A stretch of DNA of 64,000 nt from Nitrosomonas stercoris (GTDB lineage Bacteria; Pseudomonadota; Gammaproteobacteria; Burkholderiales; Nitrosomonadaceae). Location of the stretch: positions 248,001 to 312,000 of the forward strand of contig AP019755.1 in assembly GCA_006742785.1 (NCBI GenBank), read 5' to 3'. Made by a program: the position numbers and the translations under genes. The notes beneath the pieces are model-generated. The model saw only the letters and a list, made by a program, of their open reading frames with translations. It made no database searches and was not told where the DNA came from. This document shows positions 26,572 through 36,133 of the stretch, piece by piece; position 1 is the first letter of the stretch; each line of letters starts with the position of its first letter.

Positions 26572-28566
26572 ATGCTTCCTCAAACTGAACTGACGTTACG
26601 CGGTATTGTTATTGGCATTTTTATTACGCTGATCTTTACTGCTGCCAATATCTATTTTGGATTAAAGGCGGGACTTACGTTTGCCACATCGATTCCAGCT
26701 GCTGTCATTTCAATGGCCATACTGCGTAAATTTCAGCATGTCACTATTCAGGAAAACAATATCGTACAAACGATCGCATCGGCGGCAGGTACGTTATCAG
26801 CTATTATTTTTGTGCTGCCTGGTTTGATCATGATCGGCTGGTGGCAAGATTTTCCATTCTGGATGACATTTGGCATTTGTTTAACAGGAGGCGTGCTGGG
26901 AGTGATGTACACCATTCCGCTACGTCGAGCGCTGGTAACCGATTCGGAGTTGCCTTACCCAGAAGGAGTAGCGTGCGCCGAAGTATTGAAGGTCGGTGCC
27001 ATTACTCATCAATCCGACAATGGTCACGGCCACGCCATATATCGCCTTGGATTACGCGCCGTTATCATCGGCAGTATCAGTTCCGCTATATTTGCTGTTA
27101 TTGAAGCCAGTAAACTATTTGCTGCTTCTATTTCCTACTACTTTAACGTAGGAATGCGTAGCGTTACAGGGTTCAATTTCAGCTTATCACTGGCGTTATT
27201 CGCGATTGGTCATTTAGTTGGTTTGTGGGTCGGGTTAGCGATGTTAGTAGGGGCATTGGTGGGATGGGGTTGGGCAGTACCCTATTACAGCGCTTTGCTT
27301 GATGCGGCAGATAGCTCAGCAATGCAACTGGCACAAACTGTCTGGTCGGAAAAGGTTCGTTTTCTGGGGGCAGGTGCTATTGGCGTAGCGGCAATCTGGG
27401 CACTGATCAAACTGGTACAACCAGTCATCCAAGGCTTGCAAGATGCCTGGCGAGCTACTCGTTTACGCAAGAGTGGATACTCGGCAACCTTGCCGCGTAC
27501 TGAGTTCGATATTCCGATTTCCATTGTCGCGCTGGTGATTATCGTCACGACCATTCCCATTATCTGGCTGTTGTTACACTTTATTCACACCAGCGAACTC
27601 CATGCGCACGCAATACCGCTTGTGATTGGCACAACGCTTTTTATCTTGCTGATTACCATTCTGGTAGCCGCTGTATGTGGCTATATGGCTGGCTTGATTG
27701 GTTCCAGCAACAGCCCATTGTCAGGCATAGGCATTTTGGTCATTATTATCGTTGCATCATTGCTAATGCTCGGCCTGGGGCAGGTATATCCCGATGATGC
27801 AGCACGTGCATTGGTAGCATATGCATTGTTTGCTACTGCGATCATTTTTGCTGGTGCAACCATCGCCAACGATAATCTGCAAGATCTCAAAACTGGACAA
27901 TTAGTAGGTGCTACACCCTGGAAGCAACAAGTGGCGCTGCTGATTGGCGTGGCAGCAGGTGCAATCATCATCCCACCTGTGCTGGATTTGCTGCAAGCAG
28001 CTTATGGCTTTGTGGGCACGCCGGGAAGCGATCCAACACGCGCACTTCCTGCACCGCAAGCTGGCCTGATTACAGCACTGGCGCAAGGGGTGATTACAAG
28101 CAACATTGACTGGCAGTTGCTCGCAATGGGTGCATTGATTGGAGTCGTGGCTGTTGTCATAGATGAGTTCCTGACACGCACGCAAACAGCTATTCGACTG
28201 CCTCCTCTGGGGGTGGGGTTAGGTATCTATCTGCCAACTGCTACCACACTAATGGTGGTGGCTGGGGCGCTTGCAGGAGCATGCTTCAATTACTACACAA
28301 CACGTAAATTCCACCAGCATGCTGACGCAATCAAGCAACTAAGTGTGCTACTGGCTTCAGGCTTGATCGTGGGTGAAAGTCTGATAGGCGTGGTGCTAGC
28401 AGCTATTATCACTTTCTCCGGCAATGACGACGTATTAGCTATGGCAGATGATAACTTCGCTACAACCGCATTATGGTTGGGAGGCATTGCGTTTGTCACA
28501 CTGCTCATTGCGCTCTATTACTGGGTGGCTCATGCTGGCTCACGAGCAATAACACCGGAAAAATAG
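26572..28566 (+). CDS. OPT family oligopeptide transporter
   Basis: Inner-membrane secondary transporter of the oligopeptide transporter superfamily, likely taking up peptides or metal chelates. It has 664 residues and about 14-16 hydrophobic segments. Family stretches are TAANIYFGLKAGLTFATSIPAAVISM, ENNIVQTIASAAGTLS, and the conserved SELPYPEGVACAEVLK. The ATG at 26572 is taken as start; TTG at 26563 is in the same frame. A 12-codon reading frame (26528-26566) precedes it. The gene marks the return to core-like DNA to the right of the island. Confidence 0.9.
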   Translation: MLPQTELTLRGIVIGIFITLIFTAANIYFGLKAGLTFATSIPAAVISMAILRKFQHVTIQENNIVQTIASAAGTLSAIIFVLPGLIMIGWWQDFPFWMTFGICLTGGVLGVMYTIPLRRALVTDSELPYPEGVACAEVLKVGAITHQSDNGHGHAIYRLGLRAVIIGSISSAIFAVIEASKLFAASISYYFNVGMRSVTGFNFSLSLALFAIGHLVGLWVGLAMLVGALVGWGWAVPYYSALLDAADSSAMQLAQTVWSEKVRFLGAGAIGVAAIWALIKLVQPVIQGLQDAWRATRLRKSGYSATLPRTEFDIPISIVALVIIVTTIPIIWLLLHFIHTSELHAHAIPLVIGTTLFILLITILVAAVCGYMAGLIGSSNSPLSGIGILVIIIVASLLMLGLGQVYPDDAARALVAYALFATAIIFAGATIANDNLQDLKTGQLVGATPWKQQVALLIGVAAGAIIIPPVLDLLQAAYGFVGTPGSDPTRALPAPQAGLITALAQGVITSNIDWQLLAMGALIGVVAVVIDEFLTRTQTAIRLPPLGVGLGIYLPTATTLMVVAGALAGACFNYYTTRKFHQHADAIKQLSVLLASGLIVGESLIGVVLAAIITFSGNDDVLAMADDNFATTALWLGGIAFVTLLIALYYWVAHAGSRAITPEK

Positions 28567-28606
28567 CATCGCTTTGTTCATAACAAACAAGCACGCATGA
28601 TTGTGC

Positions 28607-29665
28607 TCATTCTTGCATGGTTTCCATATATTGCGCATGCAAATGTCGCAGTAAAACCAACAACACGGCACTGATTGGCAAAGCCAATAAAATACCAATG
28701 AAGCCAAATAATTGACCAAATGCTAATAATGCAAAAATTACTGCTACCGGATGCAGACCAATACGCTCTCCTACCAAATGCGGTGTAATCAGCATGCCCT
28801 CCAGCAATTGTCCTGATCCAACCACTGCCCAAACGATGAAAACGCTGCTCCAATCCTGGAATTGTATAATTGCCGCAAATGTTGCCAATGCCAGCCCGGT
28901 GATAGTGCCCAAATAGGGCACAAAAACCAAAATGCCCGATATCAACCCGATGGGTAATGCAAATTCCAACTTGACCAACCACAGTCCCACTACGTAGTAA
29001 ATGCTCATGATTGTCATGACAGCTATTTCTCCACGCATGAATTCAGCCAGCACGCTATCTGTTTCCTTGGCGAGTGCAAAAACTTGTTGTTGCCAGACAG
29101 GTGGAACCAGCTCACTCACGTGTTTGATCAGATTATTCCAGTCACGTAACAGATAAAACAACACGACTGGCACCAATATCAAATTCATCAAAAAAGCCAG
29201 CACCAGCATGCCACCACTTTTGAGCGAAGGCAGCAATTGTGCGGCAACTCCCCCCGCGCTTTTCCAGTTTTCTGTCAGCATTTGCTTGAGCGAAGCAATA
29301 TCAATCTGCAATTCAACATTGAAATGTTCCTCTACCCAGGGGATAAATTGATTTTTGACTAGATCCAGAAAAAATGGAATGCGCTCAAACAGTCGTGTCA
29401 CTTCTCTTTCAAATAACGGAAATAAAATCAACGCGACAGTGGTAAAAATAGCCACTGTCAAACACATGACAAAGATAGTGCTCAACGTCCTGGGTATTTT
29501 CTTGATCTCAAGCCAAGTCACCAGCGGATTGCAAATATAGGCAATCACCGCCGCCAGCAGAAAAGGCGTAAGAATGGGATTTAATAGATAAATCAAAGCA
29601 CTTGTCGCGCCGACAAGAGCTAAATACCAAACGAATCGAGTATCTACAGAGTGATGATTATTCAT
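28607..29665 (-). CDS. AI-2E/PerM family permease
   Basis: Inner-membrane protein of 352 residues with the AI-2E transporter (PerM) layout: two N-terminal membrane segments (LALVGATSALIYLLNPILTPFLLAAVIAYICNPLV), a soluble stretch of about 100 residues, and a C-terminal membrane bundle with GLISGILVFVPYLGTITG and HPVAVIFALLAFGQLFGFIGILLALP. The substrate is unknown. It is divergent from purM, with which PerM genes are often paired in proteobacteria. Confidence 0.9.
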   Translation of the reverse strand: MNNHHSVDTRFVWYLALVGATSALIYLLNPILTPFLLAAVIAYICNPLVTWLEIKKIPRTLSTIFVMCLTVAIFTTVALILFPLFEREVTRLFERIPFFLDLVKNQFIPWVEEHFNVELQIDIASLKQMLTENWKSAGGVAAQLLPSLKSGGMLVLAFLMNLILVPVVLFYLLRDWNNLIKHVSELVPPVWQQQVFALAKETDSVLAEFMRGEIAVMTIMSIYYVVGLWLVKLEFALPIGLISGILVFVPYLGTITGLALATFAAIIQFQDWSSVFIVWAVVGSGQLLEGMLITPHLVGERIGLHPVAVIFALLAFGQLFGFIGILLALPISAVLLVLLRHLHAQYMETMQE

Positions 29666-29745
29666 GATGCGGTAAATTATGCCTCAATACGGTAAAATTG
29701 CGCTTTCAAAATTGCACTCTAGCCTTAACATTGTGAGAACTCAAC

Positions 29746-30804
29746 TTGACTGCCTCTGATTCTGCCCATTCTGATAAAAACCAGATTTCCTACCGTACTG
29801 CCGGCGTTGATATAGATGCAGGAAACCATTTGGTGGAAATGATTAAACCTTTCGCACAGCGAACCTTACGGCCAGGGGCACTGCGAGGAATCGGCGGATT
29901 TGGTTCGTTATTTGAGCTACCTGCCCATTATCGACAACCAGTTCTGGTATCCGGTACAGATGGCGTGGGGACCAAACTTAAACTGGCATTCCAGTACGCC
30001 CGCCATGCCACAATTGGTATTGATTTGGTGGCTATGAGTGTCAACGATATTCTGGTGCAAGGTGCGGAACCTTTATTTTTTCTGGATTATTTTGCCTGCG
30101 GCAAATTAGATGTGGAAACCGCTGCGCAAGTCATTCAAGGGATCGCACAAGGATGTGAGCAAGCTGGCTGTACACTGATTGGTGGTGAAACAGCTGAGAT
30201 GCCCGGCATGTATCCGGAAGGTGAATACGATTTGGCTGGTTTTGCGGTCGGGGTTGTGGAAAAAGAGCAAATTATTGACGGTTCCACTATTCAAGCCGGC
30301 GATGTGATATTGGGCATCGCTTCCAGCGGCCCACATGCCAACGGATTCTCCTTGATCCGCAAAATACTGGATTACCATGCGGCACAACCAGACACTGAAC
30401 TGGATGAAACCTGGTTGATTGATGCACTACTAGCACCTACCCGTATTTACGTAAAATCCATACTAACCCTGTTGTCTCAACTACCTGTCAAAGGGTTGGC
30501 GCATATCACAGGCGGCGGATTATTAGAAAATATCCCTCGTATTCTGTCGGAGCAGGTCATGGCACATCTTGATCGTAGTACCTGGGTGCGTCCGCCATTA
30601 TTTGATTGGCTGCAACAGCATGGCAACGTTGCAGATGAAGAGATGTTGCGTGTGTTTAATTGCGGCATTGGCATGATTGTCGTAATTGCACCGGAACACG
30701 CGGCGACGGCTATTGATAGCCTGCACACGAGCAACGAAACGGTGTGGCAAATTGGTGAAATCAAGCAGCGTCAACCAGAAACACCGGCTATTGTCATCGC
30801 CTGA
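29746..30804 (+). CDS. purM: Phosphoribosylformylglycinamidine cyclo-ligase
   Basis: Catalyses the ATP-dependent closure of FGAM to aminoimidazole ribotide, the fifth step of purine synthesis, in the cytoplasm. The 352 residues show [64 protein letters not shown] and [11 protein letters not shown]. The start is TTG at 29746: an in-frame stop lies close upstream and no ATG fits the conserved N-terminus. purN follows after 11 bases. Confidence 0.95.
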   Translation: MTASDSAHSDKNQISYRTAGVDIDAGNHLVEMIKPFAQRTLRPGALRGIGGFGSLFELPAHYRQPVLVSGTDGVGTKLKLAFQYARHATIGIDLVAMSVNDILVQGAEPLFFLDYFACGKLDVETAAQVIQGIAQGCEQAGCTLIGGETAEMPGMYPEGEYDLAGFAVGVVEKEQIIDGSTIQAGDVILGIASSGPHANGFSLIRKILDYHAAQPDTELDETWLIDALLAPTRIYVKSILTLLSQLPVKGLAHITGGGLLENIPRILSEQVMAHLDRSTWVRPPLFDWLQQHGNVADEEMLRVFNCGIGMIVVIAPEHAATAIDSLHTSNETVWQIGEIKQRQPETPAIVIA

Positions 30805-30815
30805 AAACGGATCTT

Positions 30816-31448
30816 ATGCAATCAATCGTCATCCTTATTTCCGGTCGTGGTAGTAATATGCAGGCGCTGCTGGCAGCAGAACTCCCGGTAGCTGCCGTCA
30901 TCAGCAATAACCCACAGGCAGCAGGATTAGCTTTTGCTCACGCACAAGGCATCCCGACACACGCATTGAATCATCGTGATTTTTCTGATCGTGAGACATT
31001 TGATCGTGCTTTGATGGAAATCATTGATACTTACCAACCCGCTTTGGTTGTTCTGGCTGGTTTTATGCGTATTTTGTCCGAGCCATTCGTCAGTCATTAC
31101 CAAGGGCAGCTACTTAATATTCACCCTTCTTTACTACCAGCATTCCCCGGCCTGAATACACATGAACAGGCATTGCAGGAGGGTGTCAAGATTCATGGCT
31201 GCACCGTGCATTTGGTAACTTCACAACTGGATCGTGGCCCGATCATCATCCAGGCAGCTGTACCGGTGCTGGCAAATGATACACCGGAAACTTTAGCAGC
31301 CAGAGTACTGGCACAGGAACATCGTATTTATCCACAAGCAATCAAGTGGGTTTTACAAGACAAACTGAACCTTACAGCGCAACCTGCTGCAACTATCGCC
31401 TCTTGTAATAGTCAGAGCGTTCTCTATTCCCCGGAGATTACACAATGA
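30816..31448 (+). CDS. purN: Phosphoribosylglycinamide formyltransferase
   Basis: Transfers a formyl group from 10-formyl-THF to GAR in purine synthesis. Motifs are ISGRGSNMQALL (phosphate binding), the catalytic Asn-His in LLNIHPSLLPAFPGLNTHEQAL and the Asp in QLDRGPII. The C-terminal tail after VLQDKL is about 25 residues longer than in typical enzymes. It overlaps the next gene by 4 bases. Confidence 0.95.
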   Translation: MQSIVILISGRGSNMQALLAAELPVAAVISNNPQAAGLAFAHAQGIPTHALNHRDFSDRETFDRALMEIIDTYQPALVVLAGFMRILSEPFVSHYQGQLLNIHPSLLPAFPGLNTHEQALQEGVKIHGCTVHLVTSQLDRGPIIIQAAVPVLANDTPETLAARVLAQEHRIYPQAIKWVLQDKLNLTAQPAATIASCNSQSVLYSPEITQ

Positions 31449-32155
31449 AGTTGTTACCATCCATTCTGCTTGTTTTCTGGATAAGCTGTAGTGTTTACGC
31501 CACCGATTTACCTGAAAGGATAGATATTGATTACACACTCAGTGGCGTCATCGGACAAGGCAAAGCGCGTGAAACTTTGTTACAACAGAACAAAAATGGT
31601 GCGCAACACTACACTATCGACAGCGAAATTAAAGCCAGCGGATTTCTCAAACTCTTCAAACGTGGCAGCATTTCGCGCCATAGTGAAGGAATAATTACAC
31701 CGGACAAGGGAATGCAATCGTTATATTTCTCTGATCAACGTAGTGAAAAGCCAGCCCGGACCGTCCAATTTGACTGGGATAACAAACAGCTGGTTTATCA
31801 TCGTAAAGGACGAGAAATCATAGACAAACTTACACCGGGTACACTGGATGAACTCAGCCTTGTCTATCACTTTGCCTTCACCGATCCTCCCAAACAAGCA
31901 ATTACCATACACGAGACTGATTACCGCGTTCAGCATACCGGACATTATATTGTCAGTCATGAAACACTGGATACCCCGCTAGGCAAACTGGATACCATTG
32001 TGCTTACCAAGCAACAAGAGCCAGATGACACATTTAAAAAGAAAATATGGCTATCACCAGAACATTTCATGTTGCCAGTGCGAATTATTTCAACTGAAAA
32101 AGATGGAATGGAAATTGATCAGATGGTAAGAAAAATAACCTACACAGCCAGATAA
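31445..32155 (+). CDS. DUF3108 periplasmic protein
   Basis: Exported protein of 236 residues with a signal peptide (MKLLPSILLVFWISCSVYA). The mature part matches DUF3108 (DYTLSGVIGQGKARETLLQQ, FKRGSISRHSEGIITP, DELSLVYHFAF, TIVLTKQQEPDDTFKKKIWLSPEHFMLPVRI). Its function is unknown; a beta-rich lipid- or envelope-related fold is plausible. The ATGA overlap with purN shows translational coupling, common in betaproteobacteria. Confidence 0.85.
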   Translation: MKLLPSILLVFWISCSVYATDLPERIDIDYTLSGVIGQGKARETLLQQNKNGAQHYTIDSEIKASGFLKLFKRGSISRHSEGIITPDKGMQSLYFSDQRSEKPARTVQFDWDNKQLVYHRKGREIIDKLTPGTLDELSLVYHFAFTDPPKQAITIHETDYRVQHTGHYIVSHETLDTPLGKLDTIVLTKQQEPDDTFKKKIWLSPEHFMLPVRIISTEKDGMEIDQMVRKITYTAR

Positions 32156-32188
32156 CGCTGCACAATAATTTACTCTGGTTCGTTCCCT

Positions 32189-33472
32189 ATGTCTCTCACA
32201 CCTGAAAGATTAGATATGCTGGTGACAGCTGCACGCAGAATACTTCCCTTGCAAGCACCAGCAGATGTGTTATTGCGACAATTCTTCCAAGATCGACCAC
32301 AGTTAGGTCAAAATGATCGAAGAATGATTACAGAAATGCTGTTTGGTATGCTACGGCGCCGTTTTTTCCTGGAAATATTGACAGAAAAAGGTACGGTTCG
32401 CGAACTAGTGTTGGCCTACCTGAGTAGATTCCAGGGTATGAATCTGCGCCAGCTGCAGCCTCTTATACGAGACAAAGAATCCAAATGGCTTTCTCAAATC
32501 AAGGTAACCAAGCTGGAAACACAATCGTTGTTTGTACAGGCGGAATTACCTGAATGGTTAGTGGAAAAACTACAGATTTCTTATTCTGACGAAGAAATTT
32601 TGCATATGGGCCAATCTTTTCAGCAAGCTGCTCCACTTGATATTCGCGTGAATAGCTTACTGAGCAAACGTGAAGAAGTTCTAACTGCATTACAACAGGA
32701 GGGGATAGCTGCTGAACCAACCCCCTACTCCCCTGTTGGTATCCGTCTCAAAGATAAGCCAACGCTTAAACGACATCAGTTATTTCTTACCGGAAAAATT
32801 GAGATACAAGATGAAGGCAGCCAGCTCTTGGGGTTTTTGCTTGCTCCCAAACGAGGTGAAATGGTAGTTGATTTTTGTGCAGGTGCAGGGGGGAAAACGC
32901 TATTGCTGGGAGCACTCATGCATTCCCGTGGCCGCCTGTATGCTTTTGATATCTCCGAAAAGCGACTGAATAATCTTAAACCTCGTCTTAAACGCTCCGG
33001 ACTATCAAACATTCACCCACAACGCATTAACCATGAAAACGATAACAAGTTAAAACGCTTGGCCGGAAAAATTGATCGCGTGCTGGTTGATGCACCTTGC
33101 AGCGGATTAGGTACGCTACGCCGTAATCCAGATTTGAAATGGCGTCAAAGCCTAGAAAAGATAGAGGAATTCCAGAAAAAACAGCAGTCAATTCTTGCTG
33201 CTGCAGCAAAATTACTCAAACCAGGAGGACGTCTGGTTTATGCAACTTGCAGCCTATTGCCGGAAGAAAATCAGCAGATAGTTGCACAATTCTTAACAGT
33301 TCATCCACAATTCTCTATCCTCGATTGTGCGCAACTGCTCGCGCAACAAAAAATAAACCTACCTAATCCACCCGATGCAAGTGAATTCTTACAGCTTTCT
33401 CCCCTGCACCACAACACGGACGGTTTTTTTGCGGCTGCCCTAGAATTGTCATCAACGATAAATCAACCATAA
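32189..33472 (+). CDS. rsmB: RsmB/NOP family 16S rRNA m5C methyltransferase
   Basis: SAM-dependent cytosine-5 methyltransferase acting on rRNA. The N-terminal NusB-like helical part (1-150) is followed by a Rossmann domain. Motifs are VVDFCAGAGGKTLLLG (SAM binding), VLVDAPCSGLGTLRRNPDLKW (PC motif) and LVYATCSLLPEEN (catalytic TC motif). At 427 residues it has RsmB length. It ends the purM-purN-DUF3108 run, 33 bases after DUF3108. Another member of the NOP family cannot be excluded. Confidence 0.88.
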   Translation: MSLTPERLDMLVTAARRILPLQAPADVLLRQFFQDRPQLGQNDRRMITEMLFGMLRRRFFLEILTEKGTVRELVLAYLSRFQGMNLRQLQPLIRDKESKWLSQIKVTKLETQSLFVQAELPEWLVEKLQISYSDEEILHMGQSFQQAAPLDIRVNSLLSKREEVLTALQQEGIAAEPTPYSPVGIRLKDKPTLKRHQLFLTGKIEIQDEGSQLLGFLLAPKRGEMVVDFCAGAGGKTLLLGALMHSRGRLYAFDISEKRLNNLKPRLKRSGLSNIHPQRINHENDNKLKRLAGKIDRVLVDAPCSGLGTLRRNPDLKWRQSLEKIEEFQKKQQSILAAAAKLLKPGGRLVYATCSLLPEENQQIVAQFLTVHPQFSILDCAQLLAQQKINLPNPPDASEFLQLSPLHHNTDGFFAAALELSSTINQP

Positions 33473-33473
33473 A

Positions 33474-33501
33474 TCAAAAAGGGGCTTTGCAAGAAAGCCC
33501 C
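33474..33501 (-). terminator. Rho-independent terminator of the thioredoxin-fold gene
   Basis: On the minus strand GGGGCTTT, loop CTTGC, AAAGCCCC forms an 8-bp stem (33481-33501) followed by TTTTT. It lies 60 bases after the stop of the gene at 33561-33797 and just after the convergent rsmB stop. Confidence 0.8.
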
Positions 33502-33560
33502 TCCAAGATACATAAGTAACCACCACCCTAAGGTTAGTTACCTACAAATAATTATTGTTA

Positions 33561-33797
33561 TTATTTAAGGTCGTCAATACCAGCACCAAAATTGATGTGG
33601 AATGCCGCTCCATCAATTACCAGCGCAGGAACTGATTTTACTCCTGCTGCTTCAGCTTCAGCGATGCGCCCTTTATCTGTTCCAAGATGAACTTTTTCAA
33701 CGCTATATTTAGAAGTATCAATTGCATCAGCAACCGTATTTTCTGCTGACACACAAACCGGACAACCTGCATGATAAAAAATAGCTTTTGACGCCAT
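33561..33797 (-). CDS. Small thioredoxin-fold (glutaredoxin-like) protein
   Basis: A 78-residue protein with a CxxC redox motif near the start (FYHAGCPVCVSAE) and a cis-proline region (GVKSVPALVID). This is a minimal glutaredoxin/thioredoxin fold, without signal peptide. It ends early compared with true glutaredoxins. Strong AAGGAG upstream and a clear terminator downstream make it a single-gene unit. Partner proteins are not evident. Confidence 0.8.
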   Translation of the reverse strand: MASKAIFYHAGCPVCVSAENTVADAIDTSKYSVEKVHLGTDKGRIAEAEAAGVKSVPALVIDGAAFHINFGAGIDDLK

Positions 33798-33954
33798 GTA
33801 TTTCTCCTTAAATAAGATTTATCAGGATGATTTTTTTAAGAATTGAAACTCTTGATTTTGCTCATAATCGCTATCTTAGAACATAGCCAAGCCTTCACTC
33901 TAACTTACTATTTTAACACATAAAATCAATGCAATACATCCCACACACAAACTA

Positions 33955-34506
33955 TTAATAGGGTGGCGGAGCAGGTGGATAACCGGCAGGGGGAGGTGGG
34001 ATGTTTCTACCCGACGAAGTAGCTGGCGAGTAGGAATAAGCACCTTGATTAACATTGCCACCTGATCCTTCAACTAACCCTGCAGCGACTGGGACACGAT
34101 GACCATTGGCATACATACATTGTATATAAGCAATGTCGTAACGCTCCTGACTAATAGTACTGGATGATTGTGCTGTACCACTGCCCGCCAATCCCCCCCC
34201 CAATAAACCAGCACCAGCACCAACAGCAGCGCCCCGCCCGCCACCAAACGCTGCACCAGCGGCAGCTCCCAAAGCGGTGCCAATAGCCGCACTTTCTATT
34301 CCACTGAAAGCACCTGAGCCCTTGGGTGTTTGAAAATCAGTCTGTTGACTGGCAAATTGTCGACATAAGTAGTCATCACTGCGAAACTGATCGAAATTCT
34401 TGCCATTACCTGGTAGCACCATCACACTAGGCCCAGAGGGTATGTTTACACAAGCCGTCAACAAAATTGTAGCCGGAAAAATAACGAATTTAGATACATA
34501 AGACAT
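33955..34506 (-). CDS. Glycine-zipper lipoprotein
   Basis: Predicted outer-membrane lipoprotein of 183 residues. The signal peptide ends in a lipobox, FPATILLTAC. The centre is a glycine zipper (IGTALGAAAGAAFGGGRGAAVGAGAGLLGGGLAG), typical of membrane-associated Gly-zipper proteins, and the C-terminus is Pro/Tyr-rich (IPPPPAGYPPAPPPY). I chose the ATG at 34506 because AGGAG is 6 bases upstream. It lies 16 bases after the Tyr/His-rich gene and is probably co-transcribed. Confidence 0.8.
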   Translation of the reverse strand: MSYVSKFVIFPATILLTACVNIPSGPSVMVLPGNGKNFDQFRSDDYLCRQFASQQTDFQTPKGSGAFSGIESAAIGTALGAAAGAAFGGGRGAAVGAGAGLLGGGLAGSGTAQSSSTISQERYDIAYIQCMYANGHRVPVAAGLVEGSGGNVNQGAYSYSPATSSGRNIPPPPAGYPPAPPPY

Positions 34507-34522
34507 TACATGCTCCTGCATT

Positions 34523-35152
34523 TTATTGTGTCGGAGTGGGTGGGACTTTTATCCATTCACTCGAGCAACGCTCTACTTCCGGATAATAGCCGGCTGGATT
34601 TTCACAATAATACCAGTAATTAATGGTAGCCGAAGTAGAGGGAGCTGGTGAAGTCTGTGGTGCTGGTCGTTGCTGAATATAAACGGAAGGCTCAGAGGGC
34701 ACCACTACCACTGGAGGATATACAACTGACGGGTAGGGTGACCAATAATAGCTGTCTAAATAGTAGTTATAAGGTCGATAATAAGGCCGGTAGTAAGAAT
34801 GGCGGTAACGTGGATAATATCCTCGACCATAGCCAAAACTCCCATAAACACCAATATTTCGACCAGAATAGCCCAAATGGCCATATGATCCGAACGTACT
34901 GGCTACTCCAATCCCCAAAGACAAATTGGATCGGCCTGAATAATGACGATGTGTGCGATGCGTATTATGGCCGCGATATCCATAAGCACGTCCTCCATGA
35001 TTGTGACGTGTAAAGTTATTGCTATGTCTATAGTTGCTACTGCTACTATGGTTATGGTTATGGCTGCGGCTATGCCTATCGCTCCATGTGGTAGTGCTCA
35101 TGGTCATCCCTACTAGAAGTAACGATAAGTAAAGCCAGATGGTTTTTCTCAC
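34523..35152 (-). CDS. Tyr/His/Gly-rich exported protein
   Basis: Exported protein of 209 residues with a His/Ser/Asn-rich segment after the signal peptide, a Gly/Tyr/Arg-rich middle (GYSGRNIGVYGSFGYGRGYY) and a conserved C-terminal module YWYYCENPAGYYPEVERCSSEWIKVPP with two cysteines. I recognise this tail from many proteobacterial exported proteins without known function. GTG at 35152 is chosen because GAGG precedes it and it gives a clean signal peptide (MRKTIWLYLSLLLVGMTMS). Confidence 0.7.
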   Translation of the reverse strand: MRKTIWLYLSLLLVGMTMSTTTWSDRHSRSHNHNHSSSSNYRHSNNFTRHNHGGRAYGYRGHNTHRTHRHYSGRSNLSLGIGVASTFGSYGHLGYSGRNIGVYGSFGYGRGYYPRYRHSYYRPYYRPYNYYLDSYYWSPYPSVVYPPVVVVPSEPSVYIQQRPAPQTSPAPSTSATINYWYYCENPAGYYPEVERCSSEWIKVPPTPTQ

Positions 35153-35380
35153 GCATTGTTCCTCATATATCCATTCTACATTCACTTTTGAAATACGCGC
35201 CCTATACTCTGATAAGATTCTTAAATAATGGTTGCAATTCTCATTTCTTTACCACTTAATCAGAGCACAATTATTAGCGAATTACAGAAAGTATCGTATT
35301 CTTCTCAATTCTCAGCCAGCATCATCCTACCCATGGCCCCTCTGAACTTGGAACTTAACCACTAATTTGGGAGATTCTTG

Positions 35381-36109
35381 ATGACCGATCTGCTCAAAGC
35401 GCTTTCAAGAGCTTTAATCAATCTTCTCAACCCACGCATGTTATGGCTATGGAGCTGGCCTATACTTATTTCGGCTGTTTTTTGGTGGTCAATTGGTATA
35501 TTTTTATGGACACCATCAGATTGGCTATTAACAGCGATTCCCGCTGATTCACTACAAAATTGGCTGGAAACTTCACGTTTGCAAATGATTGCTAACGGAG
35601 TAGAAACAACTGTGAATCTGGTTGCCTTTATTATCCTAACCATCACAACCAGTCTGATCCTCACCGCACTCTTTACCATGCAGGAATTGGTGCGCTTCGT
35701 CGTAAAGCGTTACTACCCTGACCTGACACCTATGCAAGGAGGAACAATTACCGGCAGCTTGCGCAATATCACTGTAGCTGTTGGCGTCTTTATCATTATC
35801 TGGGTCGTGACGATACCTTTATGGTTTATTGGAATCGGTCCTTTAATTCCCTTGATAGCAGCTGCCTACCTCAACCAACGCTTATTTTTTTACGATGCAC
35901 TTTCAGAACATGCCAACCATACTGAGCTGACCAAGCTATCCAGCACTGATCGTTCTGCACGCTGGAGTTTAGGTTTTATAACAGGTTTGGTGCAATTCAT
36001 ACCACTGCTCAATTTTTTCGCACCAACCCTGACTGCGCTGGTGTTTGTACACTTTGAACTGGCACGATTGGCAAAATTGCGTTACACAACCAACCACAAA
36101 ACCAGTTGA
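35381..36109 (+). CDS. EI24 domain-containing membrane protein
   Basis: Inner-membrane protein of 242 residues with about four membrane segments, including the opening MLWLWSWPILISAVFWWSIGIFLW and IIIWVVTIPLWFIGIGPLIPLIAAAYLNQRLFFYDAL. The latter resembles the EI24/CysZ-like signature, so sulfate or another small solute is a possible substrate; this is not certain. ATG at 35381 follows TTGGGAG. Confidence 0.75.
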   Translation: MTDLLKALSRALINLLNPRMLWLWSWPILISAVFWWSIGIFLWTPSDWLLTAIPADSLQNWLETSRLQMIANGVETTVNLVAFIILTITTSLILTALFTMQELVRFVVKRYYPDLTPMQGGTITGSLRNITVAVGVFIIIWVVTIPLWFIGIGPLIPLIAAAYLNQRLFFYDALSEHANHTELTKLSSTDRSARWSLGFITGLVQFIPLLNFFAPTLTALVFVHFELARLAKLRYTTNHKTS

Positions 36110-36133
36110 TCTGAGTCATCACACATCACAACC

